Below the pieces are notes generated by a model. That model worked only from the letters and a program-made list of their open reading frames with translations. It made no database searches and was not told where the DNA came from. 64,000 bases of DNA. Source: Bacterioplanes sp965233665 (GTDB lineage Bacteria; Pseudomonadota; Gammaproteobacteria; Pseudomonadales; Oceanobacteraceae). Within the stretch, counting starts at the first letter, position 1; every line of letters begins with the position of its first letter. Positions 8,968 through 16,233 of the stretch are shown here, piece after piece. The stretch is taken from assembly GCA_965233665.1 (NCBI GenBank), contig CBDDTG010000050.1, positions 1 to 64,000 of the forward strand. Direction: 5' to 3'. Both the position numbers and the translations under genes were made by a program.

Positions 8968-10089
8968 CTAGACACCTTGCAGCTGATGCTCTTCACCTCG
9001 GTAATACTGCTCTACCCGCGGGTTCATCACTTTAAACCACAAGGGTGGAATCAACGCTAATACCACCATGCTGGCGTAACCGCTGGGCAGTTGTGGACTT
9101 TGCTCGTGATGGCGCAGCACTTGATAGCGGCGTTTAGGGTAGGCGTGATGGTCGGAGTGGCGTTGCAGTTGAAATAAAAACAGATTGGTCAGCAAATAAT
9201 TGCTGTTCCAGGAGTGCTCAACGTTGGTGCGCTCATAGCGACCATTATCGAGCTTGCGACGATGCAGGCCATAATGCTCGACGTAGTTAATGATCTCCAG
9301 CAGGGTAAAGGCAAAAAAACTCTGCGCAACAAAGAAAAACACCCCCAGCCAGCCCCATAATACGCCGCAGCCCAGTGCCATTAAGGCGCTGATGCCATAC
9401 CACCAGATCAGCTCATTGCGCCAGTTAAAAGCGCCATGTCCCTTGCGCTTTAGGCGTTTGGCTTCCAGCTTCCAGGCATTCAGAAAGTTATGCCAGTAGG
9501 CGTGTGGTAAAAACTGATACAGCGACTGGCCAAATCGCGATGACGACGCATCCTCCGGCGTAGAAACATGCACATGATGGCCGCGCACATGCTCCACTTT
9601 AAAGCCGGTGTAACTCACGCTGGCCAATAACAGCCCACCGGCCCATTGCTCTAAGCGTGGGTCTTTGTGAATCAGCTCATGGCCGACATTAATGGCGACG
9701 ACTCCGCCGACGGTGCCAATCGACATCAGCCAGCCGAGCTGGCCGAATAGAGAAAAGTCTGTCGTCATAAAAATATGGCCAGCGTAAATAATGCTCGCCC
9801 ACTGCATGGGCAGGCATAAAAGCGTCAGCCAGCGATAAAATTGCTGCTCTGCGAGCTTGGGTACTTCGCTGTCTTCATCTGGGTTAACCGGGTCTTTGCC
9901 AATGATATGGTCCAGCAGTGGCACCAAGCCGAATACAAACGCCAGGGTAAACCAGGCAAATACATCGGCATGGCCAAAGCGGCTCCACAGGGCCTCGGAT
10001 GCCAGCAACAGCAGAGGTGGTACCACCACCATGGCGTAGGCGTACTTTTTTAGCGAGATCATCCAGGGTTTCGGTAAGTGCTCAAGCAT
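8968..10089 (-). CDS. alkB: Alkane 1-monooxygenase (AlkB)
   Basis: 373 residues of membrane-embedded non-haem di-iron hydroxylase. All histidine boxes of the family are present: HELIHK (137-142), EHVRGHH (166-172), NYVEHYG (268-274) and LQRHSDHH (308-315). About six hydrophobic helices flank them. The enzyme hydroxylates terminal methyl groups of n-alkanes with O2 and electrons from rubredoxin; no rubredoxin gene is adjacent. It converges on the GGDEF-EAL gene with a 5-bp gap. The start has a GGAG site and a palindrome lies 32 bp upstream. Its presence implies growth on hydrocarbons. Confidence 0.96.
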   Translation of the reverse strand: MLEHLPKPWMISLKKYAYAMVVVPPLLLLASEALWSRFGHADVFAWFTLAFVFGLVPLLDHIIGKDPVNPDEDSEVPKLAEQQFYRWLTLLCLPMQWASIIYAGHIFMTTDFSLFGQLGWLMSIGTVGGVVAINVGHELIHKDPRLEQWAGGLLLASVSYTGFKVEHVRGHHVHVSTPEDASSSRFGQSLYQFLPHAYWHNFLNAWKLEAKRLKRKGHGAFNWRNELIWWYGISALMALGCGVLWGWLGVFFFVAQSFFAFTLLEIINYVEHYGLHRRKLDNGRYERTNVEHSWNSNYLLTNLFLFQLQRHSDHHAYPKRRYQVLRHHEQSPQLPSGYASMVVLALIPPLWFKVMNPRVEQYYRGEEHQLQGV

Positions 10090-10120
10090 GCTCAGCGCTC
10101 CTTGAAGTTGTTATTGTTGG

Positions 10121-10133
10121 ATTGTCCGACAAT
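10121..10133. promoter_or_regulatory. Palindromic operator candidate upstream of alkB
   Basis: ATTGTCCGACAAT is a perfect 13-bp inverted repeat whose centre is about 38 bp before the alkB ATG. Its GT-N3-AC core fits the operator pattern known for FadR-type GntR regulators (TNGTNNNACNA). A FadR-type GntR gene lies beyond the prophage at 45317. Confidence 0.55.
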
Positions 10134-10333
10134 TGTTATGTGCTTGAGCGAGGTTGAACAGGGAGGAAGTCGCCAACGTCAGGTGTTTCACGGCCATCCC
10201 CTGGTGTCCTGGGTCAGAAGTTCGCATGCTTTCAGCGGGCCATCCAAGTTCTATGGCGAGGCGTGCCTCACAGGCAATGGTGGTTCCATTGGCAAGAGGC
10301 AGAACGAAGCCAGAGGGCTTGAAGGGCGCGATC
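10134..10333. other. alkB upstream region without a gene
   Basis: Frames of about 100 codons are open here on both strands, but they overlap each other, lack ribosome sites and show no protein-like composition. The stretch probably carries distal alkB control sequence; nothing more specific is visible. Confidence 0.4.
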
Positions 10334-10420
10334 GAAGGGAACGACCGAAGGGAACGAATGGCAAGCCCGATTGTAGCCCGCCGCGCGATCTTAGACCGTC
10401 GACCGCATGATCTTAGACCG
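10334..10420 (+). repeat. Two short direct-repeat pairs
   Basis: GAAGGGAACGA occurs at 10334-10344 and 10347-10357. GATCTTAGACCG occurs at 10387-10398 and 10409-10420. An ACCGCC/GGCGGT hairpin (10417-10433) follows and contains the stop codon of the small minus-strand ORF. Their role is unknown. Confidence 0.6.
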
Positions 10421-10423
10421 CCT

Positions 10424-10588
10424 CTAGGGCGGTTCCAAGTCTTCATTTAAACACTCTTTTACCTCGTTTAAACAACGCCTGACAGCGCTCAGTAGTTCAA
10501 TCAGTCCCACGTCACGCTCAAGGGCGATGTAGCTGTCGATCAGGGCGATGGTGATTTTTACCGTACTGAGCACCTCGTGCTTGTGCAT
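10424..10588 (-). CDS. 54-residue hypothetical protein
   Basis: ATG at 10588 follows AAGGAG with good spacing and the frame runs 54 codons to TAG. The product starts MHKHEVLSTVKITIALIDSY and is mostly helical, with alternating hydrophobic and charged residues. It is divergent from the XRE regulator at 10662 and could be paired with it. No family is recognised; the strong ribosome site is the main argument that it is real. Confidence 0.5.
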   Translation of the reverse strand: MHKHEVLSTVKITIALIDSYIALERDVGLIELLSAVRRCLNEVKECLNEDLEPP

Positions 10589-10661
10589 CTATCCGTACTC
10601 CTTGCACTAATCCGTAGCTTAACTGCGTGGCCAAGGTCGCGGCTGCTGATAGTTTGCTTCG

Positions 10662-10910
10662 ATGGAAATCAAACCATCAATTACTCCGCTCAAAGCTTTA
10701 TTTGGCCATAACCTCCGCCGTGTGCGCCGCGCGCACGATATGTCGCAAGAGCAACTGGCGGAGCTGACAGGTGTCTCGGTTGAGACCATTTCGTTTATTG
10801 AACGTGGCATCCATGGCCCGCGCTTTGGCCTGATTGAGAAAATCACTCAGGTGTTGCAAGTTGATGCTGCCAAGCTGTTCAGCAGTGCCGGTCAGTCCGA
10901 CCATTACTGA
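10662..10910 (+). CDS. XRE-family helix-turn-helix regulator
   Basis: 82 residues, essentially one Cro/C1-type HTH domain: LRRVRRAHDMSQEQLAELTG, then VSVETISFIERG as recognition helix and turn, then a short helical tail. It is the size of small phage or toxin-antitoxin regulators. It is divergent from the 54-residue ORF and lies just outside the probable prophage end. Whether it belongs to host or prophage cannot be decided. Confidence 0.85.
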   Translation: MEIKPSITPLKALFGHNLRRVRRAHDMSQEQLAELTGVSVETISFIERGIHGPRFGLIEKITQVLQVDAAKLFSSAGQSDHY

Positions 10911-11073
10911 CATAAGACTTATTGTAACCATAGCGCGGTAACTCAAGTGCTCAGAACTGCACATGGGAAGTCATTAGAATGGCGCCTATGTGCAAACCTG
11001 AGAGAGTTGTAGCCGCATCGTAACGAAGGTACAAAATGGCGCGCGTTGGCGCTCGCTAAGGGATCAACTTGCA

Positions 11074-11328
11074 ATGGAACAAACCGACTTTGCAGACATT
11101 GCTGGCGTATCCCGCTCCACCGTCAGCCGCGTCGAGCGTGGCGAAACCGAATATCGCCACGCGGCCCTGCGCAAAATCGAAGCCCACTTTGGCGCACCTG
11201 TTGAGCTGCTGCTGGGCAATGACGCACCTGGGCCGCATTGGCTGGCCGACTACCTACAGCTCGGCGGCCCACAGCGTGAGCTGGCAGATCGCCTGATTGC
11301 CGCACTGGTTAAAGAACTACAGCGATAG
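11074..11328 (+). CDS. XRE-type regulator, start uncertain or 5' truncated
   Basis: The frame encodes GVSRSTVSRVERGE, a clear HTH recognition helix and turn, and a C-terminal helical region to residue 84. The first HTH helix (WRSLRDQLAMEQTDFADI) begins upstream of the only ATG (11074). That upstream frame has no start codon before a stop, while an ATG at 11036 lies in another frame. Either the protein starts inside helix 1 or one base is lost near 11040. Its 3' end overlaps the convergent methylase gene by 12 bp, so it lies at least partly in prophage DNA. Confidence 0.6.
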   Translation: MEQTDFADIAGVSRSTVSRVERGETEYRHAALRKIEAHFGAPVELLLGNDAPGPHWLADYLQLGGPQRELADRLIAALVKELQR

Positions 11329-12123
11329 CGCGCCCTGGCTAAAGCGCCTCTGAGGCCCACCTGGCCACGTACCGTAGATCAACTCAACGCACTCCTGAGC
11401 GTTGCCACTGCCGCCCACTGTGTATTTGTAGTCGACCTCGATCACGTGCAAACCAGCGAACACCTGGCGGATCTCAGGGTGGTCGTTAATGCTGATGATC
11501 ATCTGGCCCTTGATCGACTTTGCAAGCTCTGCCATGCGCTCGTAGTGTTCAAACCCAAAGTCGCATCCGTAACCCTCGGTCTGCCAATACGGCGGGTCGC
11601 AATAGAACAGCGTGTGAGGCCGGTCGTAGCGTTCGATGGTTTGCTCCCAGCTGAGGTGCTCAATGGTGGTGTTGCTTAAGCGATAGTGGGCATCCGCCAG
11701 GTCTTGCTCAAGGGTGAAAATATTAAAGCGCGGGCGTGATGTGGTGGCCGTGCCGAAGGTTTGGCCATCGACCAAGCCGCCGAAGGCCAGCTTTTGCAAA
11801 TACAAAAAGCGAGCAGCGCGCTGGATGTCGGTTAGCGTTTCCACCGGGGTAGCCTGCAGCCACTCCCAGTTTTGCCTGCTTGTTAAACACCACTTAAATT
11901 GCTTATATAGCTCCTCTAAATGATGTTTAACCACCCGATACAAGTTGACCAAGTCACCATTGACGTCGTTCAGCACCTCAACGCGCGAGGGCTCTTTAAG
12001 GAAGAATAACGCCGCCGCCCCGCAAAACGGCTCGACATAGCAGTCGTGCTGCGGGAACAGCGGCAGTATGTGATCGGCCAGCTTACGTTTGCCGCCGATC
12101 CAAGGCACCAGGGGTTTTGCCAT
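11317..12123 (-). CDS. D12-class DNA adenine N6-methyltransferase (Dam type)
   Basis: 268 residues with the Dam/D12 layout: PWIGGKRKL at the N-terminus (FxGxK-type SAM motif), YVEPFCGAAAL, and the catalytic FYCDPPYW motif near residue 170. It methylates adenine in duplex DNA, probably to protect phage DNA from restriction. It occupies the place of mom in phage Mu, directly after com, and its start lies 41 bases inside com. Haemophilus FluMu is known to have a similar Com-methylase pair. The recognition sequence cannot be read directly. Confidence 0.9.
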   Translation of the reverse strand: MAKPLVPWIGGKRKLADHILPLFPQHDCYVEPFCGAAALFFLKEPSRVEVLNDVNGDLVNLYRVVKHHLEELYKQFKWCLTSRQNWEWLQATPVETLTDIQRAARFLYLQKLAFGGLVDGQTFGTATTSRPRFNIFTLEQDLADAHYRLSNTTIEHLSWEQTIERYDRPHTLFYCDPPYWQTEGYGCDFGFEHYERMAELAKSIKGQMIISINDHPEIRQVFAGLHVIEVDYKYTVGGSGNAQECVELIYGTWPGGPQRRFSQGALSL

Positions 12124-12268
12124 AAGAGGCCTCCGTCTGGTGCTCGCGGCACTCTAAGTTGTTAATGAGCGCCCCGCAGCGCGGGCACTTGATTTCGTAA
12201 TGGCCAGCAATATGGCCCAGTAATTTATTGCAACGGCACCGCACGGCCCGTAGTTGAACTGCATACAT
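12083..12268 (-). CDS. com: Com-like zinc-finger translational activator
   Basis: ATG 12268 gives 61 residues beginning MYAVQLRAVRCRCNKLL. The pattern RCRCNKLL...EIKCPRCGALINNL matches Mu Com, which binds a hairpin in the mom mRNA and exposes its start. Four cysteines (11, 13, 28, 31) would hold zinc; the first pair is C-x-C, one residue shorter than the C-x2-C of Mu. The gene overlaps the methylase by 41 bp, the arrangement expected if Com opens that start site. Confidence 0.85.
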   Translation of the reverse strand: MYAVQLRAVRCRCNKLLGHIAGHYEIKCPRCGALINNLECREHQTEASYGKTPGALDRRQT

Positions 12269-12330
12269 CTTTGACAGCGTCCCAGTTAAAATACATGAGT
12301 CGCTGCAGTCGCTTGCTGCGTCAGGCCGCG

Positions 12331-12702
12331 TTAGCGGCCTTTGCCTACTTCCCAATCAATGCTCTTGCGGCAGTGGTCTTTATCCACTTGGCTTAGCCAC
12401 CAGCTAACAGTGCGATCAAACCGATACCAACCGAATACCGGCGGGTGACGGTGATAAATCGACTTACCCAGGCGGCTGGATATGGTCTCACGCGGGTCGC
12501 CCTTTAATACCGCGTTGGCGAAACGATCAAACGCAATCCAGCAGTGGTACCAATATTGGCTGCCCATCAAACCGGCTGGCGCACCCACGACGACGCCAAC
12601 GGTTAATAAATGAATGGCCAATAAAGCACCGCCAAGCACGATGCCGATGATTAAAAAGACGGCGGAGTATAAGCACTCCACCAGATTGATAAATCGTTTC
12701 AA
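12331..12702 (-). CDS. Small membrane protein, first gene of the com-methylase operon
   Basis: TTG 12702 is chosen because GGAGGG lies six bases upstream and because starts further up would precede the predicted transcription start. The product begins MKRFINLVECLYSAVFLIIG and has two hydrophobic helices in its first 60 residues. A basic, Trp/His-rich cytoplasmic tail follows. No family is recognised. It follows the third late-promoter element and precedes com, so it should be made late in infection. Confidence 0.6.
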   Translation of the reverse strand: MKRFINLVECLYSAVFLIIGIVLGGALLAIHLLTVGVVVGAPAGLMGSQYWYHCWIAFDRFANAVLKGDPRETISSRLGKSIYHRHPPVFGWYRFDRTVSWWLSQVDKDHCRKSIDWEVGKGR

Positions 12703-12736
12703 AACCAGCCCTCCGGTGAGTTTTACTGAGGGCTGT

Positions 12737-12781
12737 AGCATCACTAAAATCAGTGGTACTCTGGTTTAACTTAGATTAAAC
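12737..12781 (-). promoter_or_regulatory. Putative late promoter, Pmom position
   Basis: On the minus strand GTTTAATCTAAGTTAAAC (12781-12764) is a dyad with two 6-bp arms and a 6-bp spacer. The hexamer GATGCT (12742-12737) follows at the same distance as the -10 in the two other copies. The dyad centre would be near -42, as for activator sites of Mor/C-dependent Mu promoters. Confidence 0.6.
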
Positions 12782-12789
12782 AGTATTAG

Positions 12790-13185
12790 TCACTTATAAG
12801 TTGCGCAATTATCGGATACAGCTCCGCAGACAGTGAGTGTATTGCTGTCTTTTTTATATGTACCTGATTGATTGAGTTGGTTACACCCAGGATCGCCATT
12901 AGCTCCAGAGTTAGATACATAAAAGCAGCTATTCAAAACAAAGAGCCCCTCATCCTGGGAGCCGATCAAAGTTAAGTCACAGTCACACTGCGCGCCATCT
13001 TGGAAGTATTCACTGTAAGGGCGCGGCTCATTAAAGTCTCCTCCCTCTAGGTTCATAATATAATCGGACTCTGTATGCTTCCAAGAGCTAAAAAGCCCTT
13101 TATTACTACTAGATGAGCCACCATCACCGCCACAGCTGGCAAGAACAATACTTATAGCTATTAATCCAAATGGGCCAATTTTCAT
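12790..13185 (-). CDS. Small lipoprotein, probable prophage cargo
   Basis: 131 residues with a signal peptide ending in the lipobox LASC at about residue 17, followed by a GGDGGSSSS linker. The mature part has several cysteines and no known domain. It lies between the tail-fibre genes and the late promoter for com, outside the Mu gene plan, and is AT-richer than the tail genes. Lipoproteins in this position often alter the host surface or exclude other phages; that is inference here. Confidence 0.7.
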   Translation of the reverse strand: MKIGPFGLIAISIVLASCGGDGGSSSSNKGLFSSWKHTESDYIMNLEGGDFNEPRPYSEYFQDGAQCDCDLTLIGSQDEGLFVLNSCFYVSNSGANGDPGCNQLNQSGTYKKDSNTLTVCGAVSDNCATYK

Positions 13186-13268
13186 CTCACATTCCTTAAG
13201 ACTCGTTTAAAGGCAGTCTAGGGTAGTCTGTGGTTCATTCAATGCCAACAAGGCTAGCTTACCGAGTG

Positions 13269-13709
13269 TTACACTATCTTTGCTGCGCTAATAAACATTT
13301 GATCCACTTGCTCCGGTGTGCGGCCCAAACCCGTCACCAACAACTGCTCAACGAGAGGGTCTGCGCGGTAGATATAGCGGCTCTTGTGCCATTTGGCGTT
13401 GGCCTTTGAGCGCTCCGGCTCTGGTAGTGCTTCGATGGCAGCGTTCACGGCTTGCAGAAGACCGTCTTCAATGAGCTGTAGCTCGGCTTGTAAGGTTGTG
13501 ATTTTTTCGGGTACTGCCAACGCAGGCTGCACAGCAGGCGCACTCATCCAAGCACCACCAATAAACACCCATTGCCTACCTTCTGGCGGGACACTATCCG
13601 GTGGTTCAGCAAAAATCCAGCCGCGAGGCGCGGGGTCATACTCCTTAACTAAACGGTGCTCTCCATCATAGCCCCACTGTTCATTTATCTTGCAGATAGA
13701 AACCATCAT
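13269..13709 (-). CDS. Probable tail-fibre assembly protein
   Basis: 146 residues following the fibre gene with an overlapping start. The middle part (DPAPRGWIFAEPPDSVPPEG then QWVFIGGAW) is typical of tail-fibre assembly chaperones. The C-terminal half is helical and Ala/Glu-rich. It probably helps fold or attach the fibre at 13706-15334. Assignment rests on position and general pattern. Confidence 0.6.
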   Translation of the reverse strand: MMVSICKINEQWGYDGEHRLVKEYDPAPRGWIFAEPPDSVPPEGRQWVFIGGAWMSAPAVQPALAVPEKITTLQAELQLIEDGLLQAVNAAIEALPEPERSKANAKWHKSRYIYRADPLVEQLLVTGLGRTPEQVDQMFISAAKIV

Positions 13710-15334
13710 ATTATTTTTCCCCTGACCTTAGTTGAAACTCCATTTATACCGCTGGGCAAATCAGGTAAAGCGATCTCATTTTCACGTTTCGCTATCGCCA
13801 ATGTTGTACCGTTGATAGATCTGGAACCAGCCAAGTATTTGCCATTTGGACTAAACCGACATGAGCTTGCCGTTTGCACGAACGAAGGCAGCGATACTTC
13901 TTTAAATGTTGGCAACTCGAAAACACTTCCATCCGCATTATCACAAAACAGATAAGCGCCATCGTCTGTAATGGTGGCCGTTGGTGGAACACTACTGCCA
14001 AATCCAGCTTTGATATCATCACCACGACCAACTATTTCGAGGGTTTCTGCGTGAAAGCAGTATATGTTTCCTCCATCCACGGTGGTTATCAGAACGATGT
14101 AGTCACCACCCCACATCAGATTCCTCAGTGAGCCTGACTCTGAGTTCCCAGTGAAAACCTCCGGCGACTCGGCGGTTTTAGTCCAGTTGTTGGTTTCATA
14201 TATCTCCAGCCTTTTAGTCAAATTGTTAGCAACCGCTAACAGATCTGACGTAGGGGAATATGCTGCGGCAGATGAACCTGGGATGGGGAAGACTGGTGTG
14301 AGAAAATCCGTGTAATCATAGACCGCAGAGCCACTCGCAGACTTTGCTCTAGCAAAAACGACTTGGCTGCCATCTCGATTAAACTCAATAAGAAGTGCGT
14401 AATCGGCTGTGACTGATCTTTTAGCGATCGGCGAGGCTGGGTTGGAGATATCGAAAACGATGAGCTCATTTCCTCCACCTGATTTGTTAACGCTGACAAT
14501 CAAATCATGCTTGATCACAGGATGAAACTCTGCCGAATAAAAGCCAGTATTGCTATTGGGTAGTGGTACAGACACCACTGAACCACCAGGTATTTCCCAA
14601 AATCTATACGAGGAAGTGTTTTGTACACCGAAAAGCAATGTTGAATCGGCGTTAAAGGTTAAATTTCGATAGTGCCCAGCCCCTCCGCCCAGCTGAAACA
14701 CAGAATTGAACGCATAGCTCCACTGCGGGTACATCTCTGCTAGCTCTGGATACGCAGAGCGTAAATAGCTTGATCCATCCATGGGCAACCAACCGGGCTC
14801 AGGGTCGCTATTTCTGTACTCTATTGTCCCAACTGGTGCTGGTATGCCAACCGGCAACCAGTAATCTGCAGTCAATGCCGACACCCCAGGCTCAACTGCA
14901 CCAACATCAAAGTCGGTCTGCAAAGATAGCCAAACGGTTTTATTGTGAGCCACCGAAATTGGCTTTGACACAACACCAGCTTGATCAGACCAATGGCCGA
15001 CAAAGTTAGCAGATGCGTATGATTGATCGGCTGCAGCAATAGCTCTATCTGCCTGAACAGATGCCTCATCTCGTCTTTGGGTTGCAATAACAGCCTGCTG
15101 CGCAGCATCCGCCACCGCTTGCTGTGCGTTGCACATATATTGATACGTTAAATCAGCGCAGTTTTTTTGCCAGGCGGCCAACGCCTCCAGTCCAGCCTGC
15201 CAATTTGGTAGAGAGTTATACCAGGCGCTAGCCACAGCATTAAAGGACTGCTGAGTCCGATTGATTCGAGTGGGTAAGTTTTCACTGATATCCGGCACAG
15301 CCGGTGGGTTTGTTGGTGCGCTAGGGGTACTCAT
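13706..15334 (-). CDS. Tail fibre with collar domain and beta-propeller-like C-terminus
   Basis: 542 residues. Residues about 30-120 are Ala/Gln-rich helix of fibre-shaft type. PAPVGTIEYRNSDPEPGWLP near residue 185 is the signature of phage tail-collar domains. From about residue 215 to the end, repeated units like FHPVIKHDLIVSV, FNRDGSQVVFARA, YSPTSDLLAVA and FSPNGKYLAGS resemble WD40/YVTN propeller blades. This is probably the receptor-binding protein. A propeller tip is unusual for a fibre. Confidence 0.75.
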   Translation of the reverse strand: MSTPSAPTNPPAVPDISENLPTRINRTQQSFNAVASAWYNSLPNWQAGLEALAAWQKNCADLTYQYMCNAQQAVADAAQQAVIATQRRDEASVQADRAIAAADQSYASANFVGHWSDQAGVVSKPISVAHNKTVWLSLQTDFDVGAVEPGVSALTADYWLPVGIPAPVGTIEYRNSDPEPGWLPMDGSSYLRSAYPELAEMYPQWSYAFNSVFQLGGGAGHYRNLTFNADSTLLFGVQNTSSYRFWEIPGGSVVSVPLPNSNTGFYSAEFHPVIKHDLIVSVNKSGGGNELIVFDISNPASPIAKRSVTADYALLIEFNRDGSQVVFARAKSASGSAVYDYTDFLTPVFPIPGSSAAAYSPTSDLLAVANNLTKRLEIYETNNWTKTAESPEVFTGNSESGSLRNLMWGGDYIVLITTVDGGNIYCFHAETLEIVGRGDDIKAGFGSSVPPTATITDDGAYLFCDNADGSVFELPTFKEVSLPSFVQTASSCRFSPNGKYLAGSRSINGTTLAIAKRENEIALPDLPSGINGVSTKVRGKII

Positions 15335-16233
15335 GTTAAGCCCTCGATATTCAGGGTTAAATCATCAAAATTCGGGTTGCTTTGCACGATATCGACGCGC
15401 CGCAAAAAGCCGCGAATCAAACCGCTGGCACGGCGCTCATTAGCGATAAATACATGCGGATTACCGCGCGCTTCGTCCAGGAGGCTGTGTACGAAGTCTG
15501 CAATGTCTGCAGGAATCATGACCGGCACTTTTAAGCGTTTGGCGCTGAGACCGCGTGACCATTCGTAATTGCCCCAATCATCGGTTTTAACCCGACTGAA
15601 GTCTTTATAATCTGGTGAGCTTCCCCATAAGGTATCGCCGATCCATTGCTGTTGACCGAGCACCAAGCTGCCGCACTTAGCGCTGTTGTCGACGGCGGTA
15701 AGGCTGATGCGTATTAGTGCACCGGCATACGGGGGCAGGTCTAAAACGACCACATCTTTCTTGTGGCGAATGGGCGCGGTGAAATACGTCCAAGGGTCAT
15801 ATATATGTGAGTCATCGACTAAGTCGATTAACTCGTCGTAAACGATGCCATCGGCATCGTCGATCACTTCTATATGCAAGGTTTCCGCTTGCACGTTAAA
15901 CAAGGCTACGCCATCGACAATATTGTTCGGGCGGTATTCGAATTGGATGCCATTACCTGTGCCGCTTGCAAACGCATTGTTGCTTTCGGTTTGCGTGCTG
16001 ATCTTGTCGTCGATTAAACGTGCGCTGTTAATGACGCCGACCTTAGTCCACTGCACATTGCCATCAGATGGCGGTATATCATTGGTTTTGATGTTGGCCT
16101 GCCATACTTCCAGGCCAACACGTACTCGAACACCTTTTTCGTAAGGCTGCTCTGTCCATGCCGGTGTTGAGTCGGTGACATTGGTCGTCATGTCGGCATG
16201 GTTAATAATTTCGGGCACTAAGATTTTCATCAC
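15331..16233 (-). CDS. Probable tail-tip/minor tail protein
   Basis: 300 residues between the tape measure and the fibre, overlapping both by a few bases. The N-terminal region (AWTEQPYEKGVRVRVGLEVW near residue 25) resembles the small carbohydrate-binding-like modules of phage tips. The C-terminal part (RRVDIVQSNPNFDDLTLNIE) looks like the strand-rich end of a baseplate-hub protein. No enzyme motif is seen. Role inferred from position. Confidence 0.6.
   Translation of the reverse strand: MMKILVPEIINHADMTTNVTDSTPAWTEQPYEKGVRVRVGLEVWQANIKTNDIPPSDGNVQWTKVGVINSARLIDDKISTQTESNNAFASGTGNGIQFEYRPNNIVDGVALFNVQAETLHIEVIDDADGIVYDELIDLVDDSHIYDPWTYFTAPIRHKKDVVVLDLPPYAGALIRISLTAVDNSAKCGSLVLGQQQWIGDTLWGSSPDYKDFSRVKTDDWGNYEWSRGLSAKRLKVPVMIPADIADFVHSLLDEARGNPHVFIANERRASGLIRGFLRRVDIVQSNPNFDDLTLNIEGLT

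Noticed and set aside
10078..10450. Overlapping 98-111 codon ORFs on both strands upstream of alkB
   Set aside because: They conflict with each other, lack ribosome sites and contain the direct repeats; only the 54-codon ORF has good initiation signals.
12331..12744. Longer start of the small membrane protein at 12744
   Set aside because: It would begin upstream of the predicted Pmom transcript and lacks a ribosome site; TTG 12702 has GGAGGG.
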